Below, one piece after another: positions 1-7,382 of a stretch of 34,657 nt of DNA (its first letter is position 1; each line of letters opens with the position of its first letter). Under the pieces are notes generated by a model. It made no database searches. It was not told the DNA's origin and was given only the letters and a program-made list of their open reading frames with translations. The DNA comes from Bradyrhizobium sp. (GTDB lineage Bacteria > Pseudomonadota > Alphaproteobacteria > Rhizobiales > Xanthobacteraceae), in contig JAQGKC010000223.1 of the NCBI GenBank assembly GCA_028290305.1, forward strand, positions 1 to 34,657, given 5' to 3'. Made by a program: the position numbers and the translations under genes.

Positions 1-209
1 GCTTGGTGCGGCTCGGTGAACAGTTGCGCACGCTCGTGACAAGCTCGGGCAAGCTTGAAGTAGTCGACATTGCTCCGGTGCGGGCTGAGGCACACGAGGC
101 TAGCCTTCAGGCATGTGGTGGCTGCGAGGCCATTCGCGGGCTTTTCCTTGAGATTGTCGTTATCGGTCGCTCTAATAGATCCGGCTAACTATCCGGGAGA
201 GGCGCAAGA

Positions 210-584
210 ATGTTTCCATTATTTTCAAGGACGCGCGCTAATAATTACTTCAAGGCGCGATCGGCCAGCCGAGACACCGAAACTGATCGTGCTCGAGCTG
301 CATCTGTTTTTCGTTCGATAGAGGACGCGCTGAACGGGGCAAAAGCTGAGCAGGCTGGCCTGAAATCACGTATCGATGACGTACTCGCGCGAGCCGCAGT
401 AACTCTGGGAAACGACTCCGATGAGTATCTAACGCGAGATCCGGAGGACAATCATTATCAGAGTTTGCTCAACACCGAGATCGCAAATGGGCAGCGGCGA
501 TTGAACGAGCTGGAAGTGACCATCGGGCATTTCAAGTTTTTGAAGACCGCGCTCATTACAAGATTTCCCGACTTCGAGCTTTGA
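210..584 (+). CDS. Hypothetical protein, 124 aa
   Basis: I do not recognise the family. The ATG at 210 is preceded by a good ribosome binding site (GGGAGAGG about seven bases upstream), which supports a real gene. The product has no signal peptide and no membrane segment. It is rich in charged residues and alternates Arg/Glu/Asp with Leu/Ala. Residues about 30-65 and 85-115 look helical and could form a short coiled-coil hairpin. The N-terminus is basic (FSRTRANNYFKARSASR). The gene stands alone on the plus strand, 86 bp before the convergent gene at 671-922. Nothing in the context indicates a function. Confidence 0.6.
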   Translation: MFPLFSRTRANNYFKARSASRDTETDRARAASVFRSIEDALNGAKAEQAGLKSRIDDVLARAAVTLGNDSDEYLTRDPEDNHYQSLLNTEIANGQRRLNELEVTIGHFKFLKTALITRFPDFEL

Positions 585-670
585 ACACAACAGTTCCCGC
601 AAAAAAGATAGAGGATTCACTACCGAAACTTGCTGGATCACGCCTTACCTCTGGGTGAACCCCGACAGTT

Positions 671-922
671 TCAGCAACCACGGCATATGTTTTTCGTTGC
701 AGCGTCCGTTCGCGCATTTTCTGCGCTGAATGGGTCAACGTATTTCCCCTGCTCCGACACCGGCATTTTGGGCGTTGCAGACTTACCTTGGGCAGTGGGT
801 GGCGACATCTTATCGTAGCAAGCAAGCCGTGCACTGGCCTTGCGTATAGACTGGCACTCCGACGTCTGTGCGATTGCAGTCCCGGTAAACATGCAAAGTA
901 AAAACAGCGCAATAACTCTCAT
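671..922 (-). CDS. Small exported protein with C-terminal ICRGC tail
   Basis: An 83-residue protein with a clear Sec signal peptide (MRVIALFLLCMFTGTAIAQ, likely cut after AIA). The mature part contains an SARLACYDK segment. That segment resembles the short (A)RLxCYD motif of many small proteobacterial periplasmic proteins. The last 18 residues are SAENARTDAATKNICRGC, so the protein ends in a CxxC whose second Cys is the terminal residue. The next gene upstream on the same strand (1168-1449) encodes an otherwise different protein with the same tail pattern. GGGAA lies eight bases before the ATG. There are four Cys after the signal peptide (two early, two in the tail), which would allow disulfides in the periplasm. 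The function is unknown. Confidence 0.75.
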   Translation of the reverse strand: MRVIALFLLCMFTGTAIAQTSECQSIRKASARLACYDKMSPPTAQGKSATPKMPVSEQGKYVDPFSAENARTDAATKNICRGC

Positions 923-1167
923 TTTCTAATTCCCGCACGCGATGAAACCGAGATTTGACAGTACACCATCCTGCCGTGTGGTGTTGCCTTATATGCGCGC
1001 CGTCGCCACCCAGCCCTTCGTGATCCGTTTTCAGCGGTGGCCGGCCTCCTAGACAGCCTTCCGAGCAAAGACGTACCAGCGGCAATCCTGGAGTCATGGC
1101 GCGGCAACGGGCTATTCATCCTCTTCAGGTTCTGGCGTCTCCAGGGTCTTTGCGGGGCGCGGCCCCT

Positions 1168-1449
1168 TCAACAACCCCGGCAAATCGACCCTATCATCTT
1201 GTCGACCTTCGCTTCTTCACGGTCGATGGCGGGATCGGTGCCAAGTAGCGGCCCTTTAATAGGGCGAAGGCCGGTGCCGGTTGACGAAAGCGCCGTGCCC
1301 AACGAGTTGGTGCCAGGCGCAGCGGCGCTGGTGCCGAAGGCGCCACCAATTACGGACATGTGCGATCCCATGCCGCCGCCACGGGCAAACGCGGCGGTGG
1401 CCGAAAGGCTAACGCAAAGGGCCACGCAAAGAACGGAAAGCTTTTTCAT
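1168..1449 (-). CDS. Small exported Gly/Ala/Ser/Thr-rich protein with C-terminal ICRGC tail
   Basis: A 93-residue protein starting at MKKLSVLC. This start is preferred over the longer in-frame one at 1506 because GAGGAG lies nine bases upstream and because it gives a classical signal peptide (MKKLSVLCVALCVSLSATAAFA). The mature protein is low-complexity (GGGMGSHMSVIGGAFGTSAA, then repeated GTxLSSTGTG) up to a charged end, DREEAKVDKMIGSICRGC. The only Cys in the mature part are the two of the terminal CRGC. The C-terminal 18 residues match the tail of the gene at 671-922 at E, A, R/K, D and all of ICRGC, although the rest of the two proteins is unrelated. The function is unknown. Confidence 0.75.
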   Translation of the reverse strand: MKKLSVLCVALCVSLSATAAFARGGGMGSHMSVIGGAFGTSAAAPGTNSLGTALSSTGTGLRPIKGPLLGTDPAIDREEAKVDKMIGSICRGC

Positions 1450-1876
1450 GCCGAGACTCCTCGAACAAGCGATCAAACGTGACGATTGATCGCCGATGGC
1501 ATGCATCTGATGTAGGTTCGCAATTCGCCGCCCCCATTAAATTGAATTTTATTCGGCGCGGCCGTCGCGCATCTCTCCGAAGGTGATCTTCTGCTGCCGT
1601 GGGGCGAGGGCGGTCATGGCTGCATCAAAGCGCGGCACGGCTTGCTCGGCAAATCACGCTCGGGAACAGGTCCCGCCCGCTGCCGATCGTGGATGTTGAT
1701 AAGTCGGTGGGCGAATCGGGCGCGAGATCACGCCTGATCTCTGGGTGCATCCGGGCGAGGAAAGGTGACTTCAAAGCGATCGAGAGCGCTGCGGTTGGAT
1801 TGCGAAAAATGGCGTGACGACATTCAATCAGGCGGTCATAAGACGAGGGCATTCGCGCCACCCGCCTGAAATCCGG
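1450..1876. other. Intergenic stretch, no convincing gene
   Basis: This 427-bp stretch holds the ribosome binding site and presumably the promoter of the minus-strand gene ending at 1168. An open minus-strand frame at 1625-1861 (78 codons) has no recognisable domain and no clear ribosome binding site, so I leave it uncalled. I see no tRNA, repeat or terminator. Confidence 0.4.
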
Positions 1877-2431
1877 TCATGTCTCGACGCTGACGTCACC
1901 TTGCTCCAGACTGCGGGCGATCTGCTTTAAAGCTTCGACGTCTGAAACGCGGCCAAGGGGCGGCGTCTCGGTCTCTCCTGGGCCCGTCGAGGGCGGAGGC
2001 AGGCCTCCGAAGCCGCTCGTAGAGGCAATACTACGAAGCGCCGCCACCATCTCTTCATGCGGATGCGTGTTTGCGGTCAACAGTCCCTTGAAATAAATAA
2101 GCCAGAGACGCTCCTGTCCGGCGTTTCGTAACATCGGATAGCTGGTTCCGATGGCATCAAAGACAGCGGAACTAAACTGGATGATTTGCTGCTCAAGAGC
2201 CTCACCGCGATCTTGAACCACCTCCAGGCCGCGGTGAAGCAGCCACATCACCGAAGCCTGGGCGATGCCACCTTCGATCGCCCTGTTCAGATCGTCGTTT
2301 GAAGTTCTTGAGGCAAGAACGTCCGGCGACAATGCTCCGCGGATCACTCGAAGTCGGGTAGGCTGCGCACTCGAACTATACGAAAGGTGAGGCATGGGCT
2401 TCAATTCAACTGCCACTGCCGTTACTCCCAA
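1877..2431 (-). CDS. Hypothetical protein, up to 184 aa
   Basis: I do not recognise the family. The frame opens with TTG at 2431. An ATG twelve codons later (2395, MPHLSYSSS) is an equally plausible start, and neither has a strong ribosome binding site. The protein appears soluble and mostly helical. Residues about 45-145 (SNDDLNRAIEGGIAQASVM, GEALEQQIIQFSSAVFDAIG, then the WLIYFKGLLTANTHPHEEM region) look like a small helical bundle. They are followed by a Pro/Gly linker (GGLPPPSTGPGETETPPLG) and a short helical C-terminus (VSDVEALKQIARSLEQG). The linker and separate terminal helix suggest two modules. It stands alone and its neighbours give no clue to function. Confidence 0.6.
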   Translation of the reverse strand: MGVTAVAVELKPMPHLSYSSSAQPTRLRVIRGALSPDVLASRTSNDDLNRAIEGGIAQASVMWLLHRGLEVVQDRGEALEQQIIQFSSAVFDAIGTSYPMLRNAGQERLWLIYFKGLLTANTHPHEEMVAALRSIASTSGFGGLPPPSTGPGETETPPLGRVSDVEALKQIARSLEQGDVSVET

Positions 2432-2766
2432 ATACTTAGGCCCTAACGTTCGGGTTAAATCTTTAGATTTTTAGGAAGTTCCTTAAGTATGCATTAAATA
2501 TGGCGGAATTCCAGATAATTGCCGGCGCGAACAGCCGCAAAGCAGACATCGGTAGCGCCGCATAGCTTGCATTGATAGACGTCGGACGGTCACGTCATGG
2601 GTCTGTGGGATATTCAAGACCGATGCTTCAAACTACTCGGTCACTCTTCCGTCCCGGACGGCCAGGCCTTAGCAGGGGACGCCGGGGACAAGGTCAATTG
2701 CAATGCCGCTGGAATGCCGTCGCTGACGGCCGGGTCTGTTCGCGCGCGCCGCGCCCGCCCACCGGG
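2432..2766. other. Intergenic stretch upstream of a hypothetical gene
   Basis: The first 80 bases are AT-rich (TTTAGATTTTTAGGAAGTTC and on) and probably hold the promoter of the minus-strand gene ending at 1877. The remainder is GC-rich. A 57-codon plus-strand frame at 2597-2770 has no ribosome binding site and no recognisable sequence, so I do not call it. Confidence 0.35.
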
Positions 2767-2865
2767 CTAGCCAAATGCAACAGCGAGCAAGCTCGAACAC
2801 AGCAGCACAAAACCGGCCGCGGTCAACGCGAGGAATCCGTCGGAAACGAAGTCATGATTACGCAT
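2767..2865 (-). CDS. Putative single-helix membrane microprotein, 32 aa
   Basis: A 32-codon frame with ATG at 2863-2865 and stop TAG at 2767-2769. A ribosome binding site, TAGGTG, lies four to five bases upstream. The product starts MRNHDFVSDGF and continues as one hydrophobic stretch (ALTAAGFVLLCSSLLAVAFG), giving a short charged N-terminus followed by a single transmembrane helix that runs to the end. It is too short for ordinary ORF callers. The hydrophobic pattern, the start signal and a second short membrane frame about 100 bp upstream on the same strand (2966-3055) support it. Alternatively it is a chance hydrophobic frame in otherwise noncoding DNA. Confidence 0.5.
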   Translation of the reverse strand: MRNHDFVSDGFLALTAAGFVLLCSSLLAVAFG

Positions 2866-2965
2866 TGTGCACCTACCGCTCGCGATGCTGGTCCGAATTT
2901 ATTAAAGATTTCGGAATCAGCTTTTTTTGCAAAAGGTCAAAAGGTACTGCGTGCCGATGCCGAGA

Positions 2966-3055
2966 TCAGGCCCTCGAACGAAAGCCATCATAGGCATGGG
3001 CAAGAAAAACGCTGGCGCTAATCAGGCCCATAAATGCTGTAACTGTCTCAATCAT
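2966..3055 (-). CDS. Putative single-helix membrane microprotein, 29 aa
   Basis: The frame begins at an internal ATG (3053-3055) of a longer open frame. The product, MIETVTAFMGLISASVFLAH followed by AYDGFRSRA, is one hydrophobic helix with a basic C-terminal end, so it would be a single-pass inner-membrane peptide with the positive end in the cytoplasm. From memory, short proteins with an FLAHAxD-like core recur in Bradyrhizobium-type genomes, but I could not check this. The ribosome binding site is weak (GGA seven bases upstream). The upstream part of the longer frame (3056-3271) has no coding look, so I start at the ATG. Confidence 0.45.
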   Translation of the reverse strand: MIETVTAFMGLISASVFLAHAYDGFRSRA

Positions 3056-3364
3056 CGCAATGTCCAATGCGCCCCGGCTCGGACAAAACGACTGCGATGC
3101 TGCACAGTCAAAAGAATTCCGTTGGAAGATCGAAAATCGGAGCCGACTGATGATTTGGTGCAACAGATTCGTCCCACGACGGCACAGATCGGCAGCTCGC
3201 CGAAGCAACCATTGGTTCACCACCTCGATGCTCTCCCCATTTCCGCCGCGTTCGCGCTGCGATATGTTCATACCTTGGTGCGGAGATGGGCTGCATCGGG
3301 GACGTAGTGCCGCCGCGCACGCCTTGAAGTAGGCATGCAGCCGGTAGAATGGTAATTGGGGCGC
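3056..3364. other. Intergenic stretch upstream of rlpA
   Basis: No gene is convincing here, although several frames stay open because of the GC content. The last 45 bases should carry the rlpA promoter. TTGAAG at 3324-3329 and TAGAAT at 3345-3350 resemble -35 and -10 boxes, but their 15-bp spacing is short of the optimum, so this is only a candidate. Confidence 0.3.
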
Positions 3365-4303
3365 ATGGGGATTCGACGGTCAGATCCGATCATTCGGGCG
3401 GCGCGGGGCGCTGCGGCCGTGGCTGCGTGCCTGGTTCTGGCCAATTGCGCCTCATCGGGGAAGTTCGCCAGCCGGGTTGATCCCAGATATGGCGTCTCCT
3501 CCAGCCCGCGCGTAGTCGCTTTTGGCGAACCGGTGCCAAAGGGTGGTGGTACCTACCGGGTCGGCCGGCCCTATACTGTCGGGGGCCGGGTCTACGTACC
3601 GGAAGAAGACGTCAACTATCGCGAGGAGGGGTTAGCCTCCTGGTATGGTGATGATTTCCACGGCCGGCTGACCGCCAATGGCGAAGTGTTCGATATGGGT
3701 TCGCTCACGGCCGCGCATCCGACGCTGCCGATGCCTTGTTATGCGCGTGTGACCAACCTCAGCAACGGCAAATCGCTGGTCGTTCGCGTCAATGACCGTG
3801 GGCCATACCACGGTAACCGGCTCATAGACGTCTCGAACAAAGCCGCTGAACTGCTTGAATTCAAAGGCAATGGGGTCGCTCGCGTGCGGGTCGAATATGT
3901 CGGGCGCGCGCCGCTTGAAGGTTCCGACGACCGTCAGTTGATTGCAACCTTGCGAACCGGCGTGCCGGCGCCGTCGCCGTCCCTGGTGCGGGTGGCGTCT
4001 GCCCGTTCATTCGTTCCAGAAATGCCCTCATCTGGCCGTGCGATCCGGGGCGAGGTTCCGATGCCGGAAGGGCGTCCCTATAGCCTCGGCAACACGTCGG
4101 CGGATCAGGCGTCGATCAACGCGACGTCCGAGATGTCCGCCTCCGCCCGCATGCGTTCGAGCGGCCGCAGCCTCAAAAATCCGCGCGCGGTGTCGTATGG
4201 AAATGACGACCGTTATGCGCCGGAGGTAAGGCCGGTTGCCGCCTATGCGCCGATCGATCCGCACGGACCGAGCGAGATACTGGCCGGACGCGGACTCTAC
4301 TGA
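3365..4303 (+). CDS. rlpA: RlpA-type septal lipoprotein (DPBB lytic transglycosylase family)
   Basis: RlpA proteins are envelope lipoproteins with a double-psi beta-barrel that binds, and in some species cleaves, peptide-stripped peptidoglycan at the septum. Here a basic N-terminus (GIRRSDPIIRAARG) precedes a hydrophobic segment ending CLVLANC. The Cys at about residue 28 is the probable lipidation site, although Asn at -1 is not the usual lipobox residue. The DPBB domain spans about residues 85-180. It shows GLASWYGDDFHGRLTANGE, FDMGSLTAAHPTLPMP and the hallmark VRVNDRGPYHGNRLIDVS. The C-terminal 120 residues are low-complexity, and no SPOR domain is visible. The ATG at 3365 has GGGG just upstream; a TTG at 3356 is the alternative. 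The 3' end overlaps the convergent hydrolase by 7 bp. Confidence 0.9.
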   Translation: MGIRRSDPIIRAARGAAAVAACLVLANCASSGKFASRVDPRYGVSSSPRVVAFGEPVPKGGGTYRVGRPYTVGGRVYVPEEDVNYREEGLASWYGDDFHGRLTANGEVFDMGSLTAAHPTLPMPCYARVTNLSNGKSLVVRVNDRGPYHGNRLIDVSNKAAELLEFKGNGVARVRVEYVGRAPLEGSDDRQLIATLRTGVPAPSPSLVRVASARSFVPEMPSSGRAIRGEVPMPEGRPYSLGNTSADQASINATSEMSASARMRSSGRSLKNPRAVSYGNDDRYAPEVRPVAAYAPIDPHGPSEILAGRGLY

Positions 4304-5274
4304 GCCACGCTTTTCACGCTCAATAATCCCACATTCTCCTTGAGAAACGCAATCAAGGCGGCGTTGACCTCATCGGCGCGTTCCTGCTGAATCCAGTGGC
4401 CGGCGCCATCGATGATGAGCTTTTGTCTTAAGTCCGGCAGAACCCGCTCCATATCAGCTACACGTTTGGCGCCGATCAGGCCGGTGACGACGGCATCGTT
4501 CGATCCCGCAATGAACAGCGATGGCTGATGGATTTGCGCGCCTTGCCACGGCGCGGTCAGTTCCCAGTTACGGTCGATGTTGCGGTACCAGTTCAGTCCG
4601 CCGCGGAAGCCGGATTTCCGGTAGGCCTCGACAAAATAAGAAAGGTCGGCCTCGCTGAGCCAATCCGGCAACGGGCTGTCGGTGCCGACATCACCCAGAA
4701 ATCCCTTGCCATCCTCGACGAATAGCGAGGCCGCGGGATCGGAAAATCCGCGCCCAAGCATTGTTCGCATTGTCAGCGCCACATCGCGCTCGAACTCCCG
4801 TTCGGCGATGCCAGGCGTCTGAAAATACTGCCAATAGAAATTGGCGATTCCGTTCTCGCGCAAGGTTTCGAGCGGCCGGCGGCGCCCTCGGAAGGGTGGC
4901 GGAACGCTCAAGCCCGCGACGGCGGAGAAAACATCGGGACGGAACATCGCCGCATGCCAGGCGACCGGTGCGCCCCAGTCATGGCCGACAATGACGGCCT
5001 GTTTTTCTCCGAGCGCAGCGACCAGCGCGACCATGTCCCCGACGTGATCGAAGATGCTGTACGCCCCGATCTCGGTAGGCGCGCTGGTTCGGCCGAAACC
5101 CCGCATATCCGGCGCGACGACATGATAACCCGCAGCCGCCATGACCGGGATTTGATGCCGCCAGGAATAGGATAATTCCGGCCAGCCGTGGCACAGCACC
5201 ACGAGCGGACCTTCGCCCTGTTCGAGCAGAAACATCTCGATCCCGTTGGCGGAAATGGTGCGTGAGGATGGCAT
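4297..5274 (-). CDS. Alpha/beta hydrolase, epoxide hydrolase-like
   Basis: 325 aa, a typical length for soluble epoxide hydrolases. The oxyanion-hole HGWP is at 29-32, and VGHDWGA places an Asp nucleophile at D99 rather than Ser. D260 (GSNDAVV) and H293 (GAGHWIQ) complete the triad. Tyrosines at about 150 (FYWQYFQTPG) and 230 (LNWYRN) are placed like the two cap-domain tyrosines that polarise the epoxide. An Asp nucleophile with Tyr residues in the cap favours epoxide hydrolase over haloalkane dehalogenase or fluoroacetate dehalogenase, but the substrate is unknown. It is transcribed opposite to its neighbours, overlaps the end of rlpA and is divergent from the carboxypeptidase gene. GGCGGA lies upstream of the ATG. 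Confidence 0.85.
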   Translation of the reverse strand: MPSSRTISANGIEMFLLEQGEGPLVVLCHGWPELSYSWRHQIPVMAAAGYHVVAPDMRGFGRTSAPTEIGAYSIFDHVGDMVALVAALGEKQAVIVGHDWGAPVAWHAAMFRPDVFSAVAGLSVPPPFRGRRRPLETLRENGIANFYWQYFQTPGIAEREFERDVALTMRTMLGRGFSDPAASLFVEDGKGFLGDVGTDSPLPDWLSEADLSYFVEAYRKSGFRGGLNWYRNIDRNWELTAPWQGAQIHQPSLFIAGSNDAVVTGLIGAKRVADMERVLPDLRQKLIIDGAGHWIQQERADEVNAALIAFLKENVGLLSVKSVAQ

Positions 5275-5430
5275 CGCTTTTCCGCCTTGTTTCGGAGATT
5301 TTGTCGAGGGATCTGTCGCGCGGCACGATAGGATTGTTTGAGCCGTGCCGCAATTGGATCGGCACTGCGGCTGTCCCGTGTTGTTTGCGATACTGCCAAC
5401 TGTTAGAACGCCGGGCTCAGGGCATCGCCG

Positions 5431-6687
5431 ATGACAGTCGAAATATCACCCTCCCGCACATCCAGGCTCGCGAGCGCCCGCGCGTGGCGCCGCGTGATGG
5501 CGGCCGTTGTCGTGGCGGCTGTCGGGTGGGGCGGCATGGTGTACGCCGCCAACCAAAGTGTGCAGGGCGCCAGGAAGGAAGAGGGCGGCTTCGACGGCGA
5601 TGCACCGACCGCGATCCTGATCGAAGCCTCGAGCGGCAGCGTGCTGTTCGAGAAGAACGCGGATGAGTTGAGAGCGCCGTCCAGCATGATGAAGCTGGTG
5701 GCCGTCGAAACGGTCTTCCATGCCATCAAGCAGGGCGACGTCAAATTGACCGACGAATATCAAGTCAGCGAGAACGCCTGGCGCAAAGGCGGCGCCCCCG
5801 CGGGCGGTTCGACCATGTTTGCGGCCATTCACAGCAAGATCGCGGTAGATGATCTCTTGCACGGCGCCATTATTCAGAGCGGCAACGATGCCTGCATCGT
5901 GCTGGCGGAGGGAATCGCCGGCAACGAGCATAATTTCGCCGACATGATGACCAAGCGCGCGCGAGAGCTCGGCATGACGCGGTCGACTTTCGCCAATTCG
6001 AACGGGCTGCCCGATCCCGGCAACAAGATGACGGTGCGTGAACTTGCAAACCTCGCCCGCTACATCATCCAGACCTATCCCGAATTCTATAAACTGTTCG
6101 GCGAGCGCGAATTCACCTGGAACAAGATCCGGCAGCAGAACCGCAATCCGCTGCTGACTTCGCTTGAAGGCGCCGACGGGCTGAAGACCGGATACACCAA
6201 GGAGGGCGGCTACGGCATGGTCGGCTCGGCGGTACAAAACGGCATACGGCTGATCGTCGTCGTCAACGGCCTGGAAGATCCCGAAGACCGCGCGTCTGAA
6301 GCGAAGAAGATGCTCGAATGGGGATTTCGCAATTTCGAAGCGCGGACATTGTTCGCAGCGCAGCAGCCGGTCGGCTATGCCAAGGTGTTCGGTGGCGACA
6401 GCCGTTCGGTCCAGCTCGCCAGTCCCGAGCCGATCAAGGTGATGGTGCAGAAAAACGGCACCGATAAATTGATCGCGCGCGTTGTCTATAATGGGCCGGT
6501 ACGTGCACCAGTCGAGTCCGGCCAACAGGTCGGCGTCGTCAAGGTTTGGCGGGGCGCCAACATCGCCGTGGAGGCGCCGGTTTATGCGGCGGAATCGGTT
6601 GGCAAGGGATCGACGGCGCAGCGGGCGATCGATGGTGTGAGCGAACTCGTCATCGGAGTGTTTCGCGCCGGCGCCGAGAAACTCTAA
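5431..6687 (+). CDS. Serine-type D-alanyl-D-alanine carboxypeptidase (peptidase S11, low-molecular-weight PBP)
   Basis: Periplasmic enzyme that removes the terminal D-Ala from peptidoglycan pentapeptides. The N-terminus (residues about 20-40, RVMAAVVVAAVGWGGMVYAA) is a signal peptide or anchor. All three active-site motifs are present: SxxK at 85-88 (SMMK), SGN at 150-152 and KTG at 252-254 (LKTGYT). The C-terminal part (about 305-400) fits the beta-rich PBP5-C-like domain. The final segment (VSELVIGVFRAGAEKL) may be the amphipathic membrane anchor typical of this family. It is followed after 2 bp by tmk, so it probably leads the housekeeping operon. Whether it is DacA, DacC or DacF cannot be told from sequence alone. 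Confidence 0.93.
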   Translation: MTVEISPSRTSRLASARAWRRVMAAVVVAAVGWGGMVYAANQSVQGARKEEGGFDGDAPTAILIEASSGSVLFEKNADELRAPSSMMKLVAVETVFHAIKQGDVKLTDEYQVSENAWRKGGAPAGGSTMFAAIHSKIAVDDLLHGAIIQSGNDACIVLAEGIAGNEHNFADMMTKRARELGMTRSTFANSNGLPDPGNKMTVRELANLARYIIQTYPEFYKLFGEREFTWNKIRQQNRNPLLTSLEGADGLKTGYTKEGGYGMVGSAVQNGIRLIVVVNGLEDPEDRASEAKKMLEWGFRNFEARTLFAAQQPVGYAKVFGGDSRSVQLASPEPIKVMVQKNGTDKLIARVVYNGPVRAPVESGQQVGVVKVWRGANIAVEAPVYAAESVGKGSTAQRAIDGVSELVIGVFRAGAEKL

Positions 6688-6689
6688 CC

Positions 6690-7382
6690 ATGGCCAAAGC
6701 AAAGGTCAAAAGAGCTTCCGGACGCGGACGATTCATCACCTTTGAGGGCGGTGAGGGATCGGGAAAATCCACGCAAATCAAGACGCTCGCGGAACGTCTC
6801 GACGCGGCCAAGGTGCGCGCCATCGTCACGCGCGAGCCCGGCGGATCGCCGGGTGCTGAAATCATCAGGCATCTCCTGTTGTCCGGAATGGGCAAGCTGT
6901 TGGGTCCCGATGCGGAGACGCTGCTGTTTGCCGCGGCGCGTGACGACCATGTGCGCACCGTCATCCGGCCTGCGTTGAATCAGGGAATATGGGTGCTATG
7001 CGACCGGTTTTCGGATTCGACGCGGGTGTATCAGGGCACGCTAGGGAAGGTCGCGCCCGCGGTGATGAATGCGATGGAGCGGGTAACCATTGGCGATCTC
7101 AAGCCCGATTTGACTGTTATTCTCGACGTCCCGGTAGAGGTCGGCATGCAGCGCGCGGCCGCCCGCCGCGGCGCCGGTGTGCCCGACCGGTTCGAGGCGG
7201 AAGACGTCAAGTTTCATCAGGAATTGCGCGACGCCTACCGGCAGATCGCAGCGAGCGAGCCGCAGCGATGCGTGCTGATCGAGGCCACTGCTGACGCCAG
7301 CACGGTTGCCGCAAATGTGTGGGCCGCAATACGCGACCGTTTCTTCGCGGTCGGCGTCGGCAACGCGGTCAATTCAGCATGA
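6690..7382 (+). CDS. tmk: Thymidylate kinase
   Basis: Phosphorylates dTMP to dTDP in DNA precursor synthesis. 230 aa. The P-loop GGEGSGKST is at 20-28, the dTMP-binding TREPGGSPGAE at 48-56 and the DRF motif at 105-107 (CDRFSDST). The LID region is RRGAGVPDRFEAED. The start ATG lies 2 bp after the carboxypeptidase stop, and the 3' end overlaps holB by 4 bp (ATGA). The first 13 residues (MAKAKVKRASGRG) are a basic extension before the usual kinase start RFITFEG. The arrangement next to holB is the common one in Rhizobiales and links nucleotide supply with the replisome clamp loader. Confidence 0.96.
   Translation: MAKAKVKRASGRGRFITFEGGEGSGKSTQIKTLAERLDAAKVRAIVTREPGGSPGAEIIRHLLLSGMGKLLGPDAETLLFAAARDDHVRTVIRPALNQGIWVLCDRFSDSTRVYQGTLGKVAPAVMNAMERVTIGDLKPDLTVILDVPVEVGMQRAAARRGAGVPDRFEAEDVKFHQELRDAYRQIAASEPQRCVLIEATADASTVAANVWAAIRDRFFAVGVGNAVNSA

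Noticed and set aside
3..188. Open plus-strand frame at the left edge
   Set aside because: It reads in from the window edge and could be the end of a gene, but it has no recognisable motif and another frame is equally open. Not supported.
1625..1861. 78-codon minus-strand frame before the hypothetical gene at 1877
   Set aside because: No ribosome binding site, no recognisable domain, Arg/Ser/Ala-rich composition as in chance frames of GC-rich DNA.
2597..2770. 57-codon plus-strand frame starting MGLWDIQDRCFKLLG
   Set aside because: No start signal and Arg/Pro-rich end; its stop overlaps that of a better-supported short minus-strand frame.
5446..6702. 418-codon minus-strand frame opposite the carboxypeptidase gene
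   Set aside because: Antisense shadow; the plus strand has all three penicillin-binding-protein motifs.
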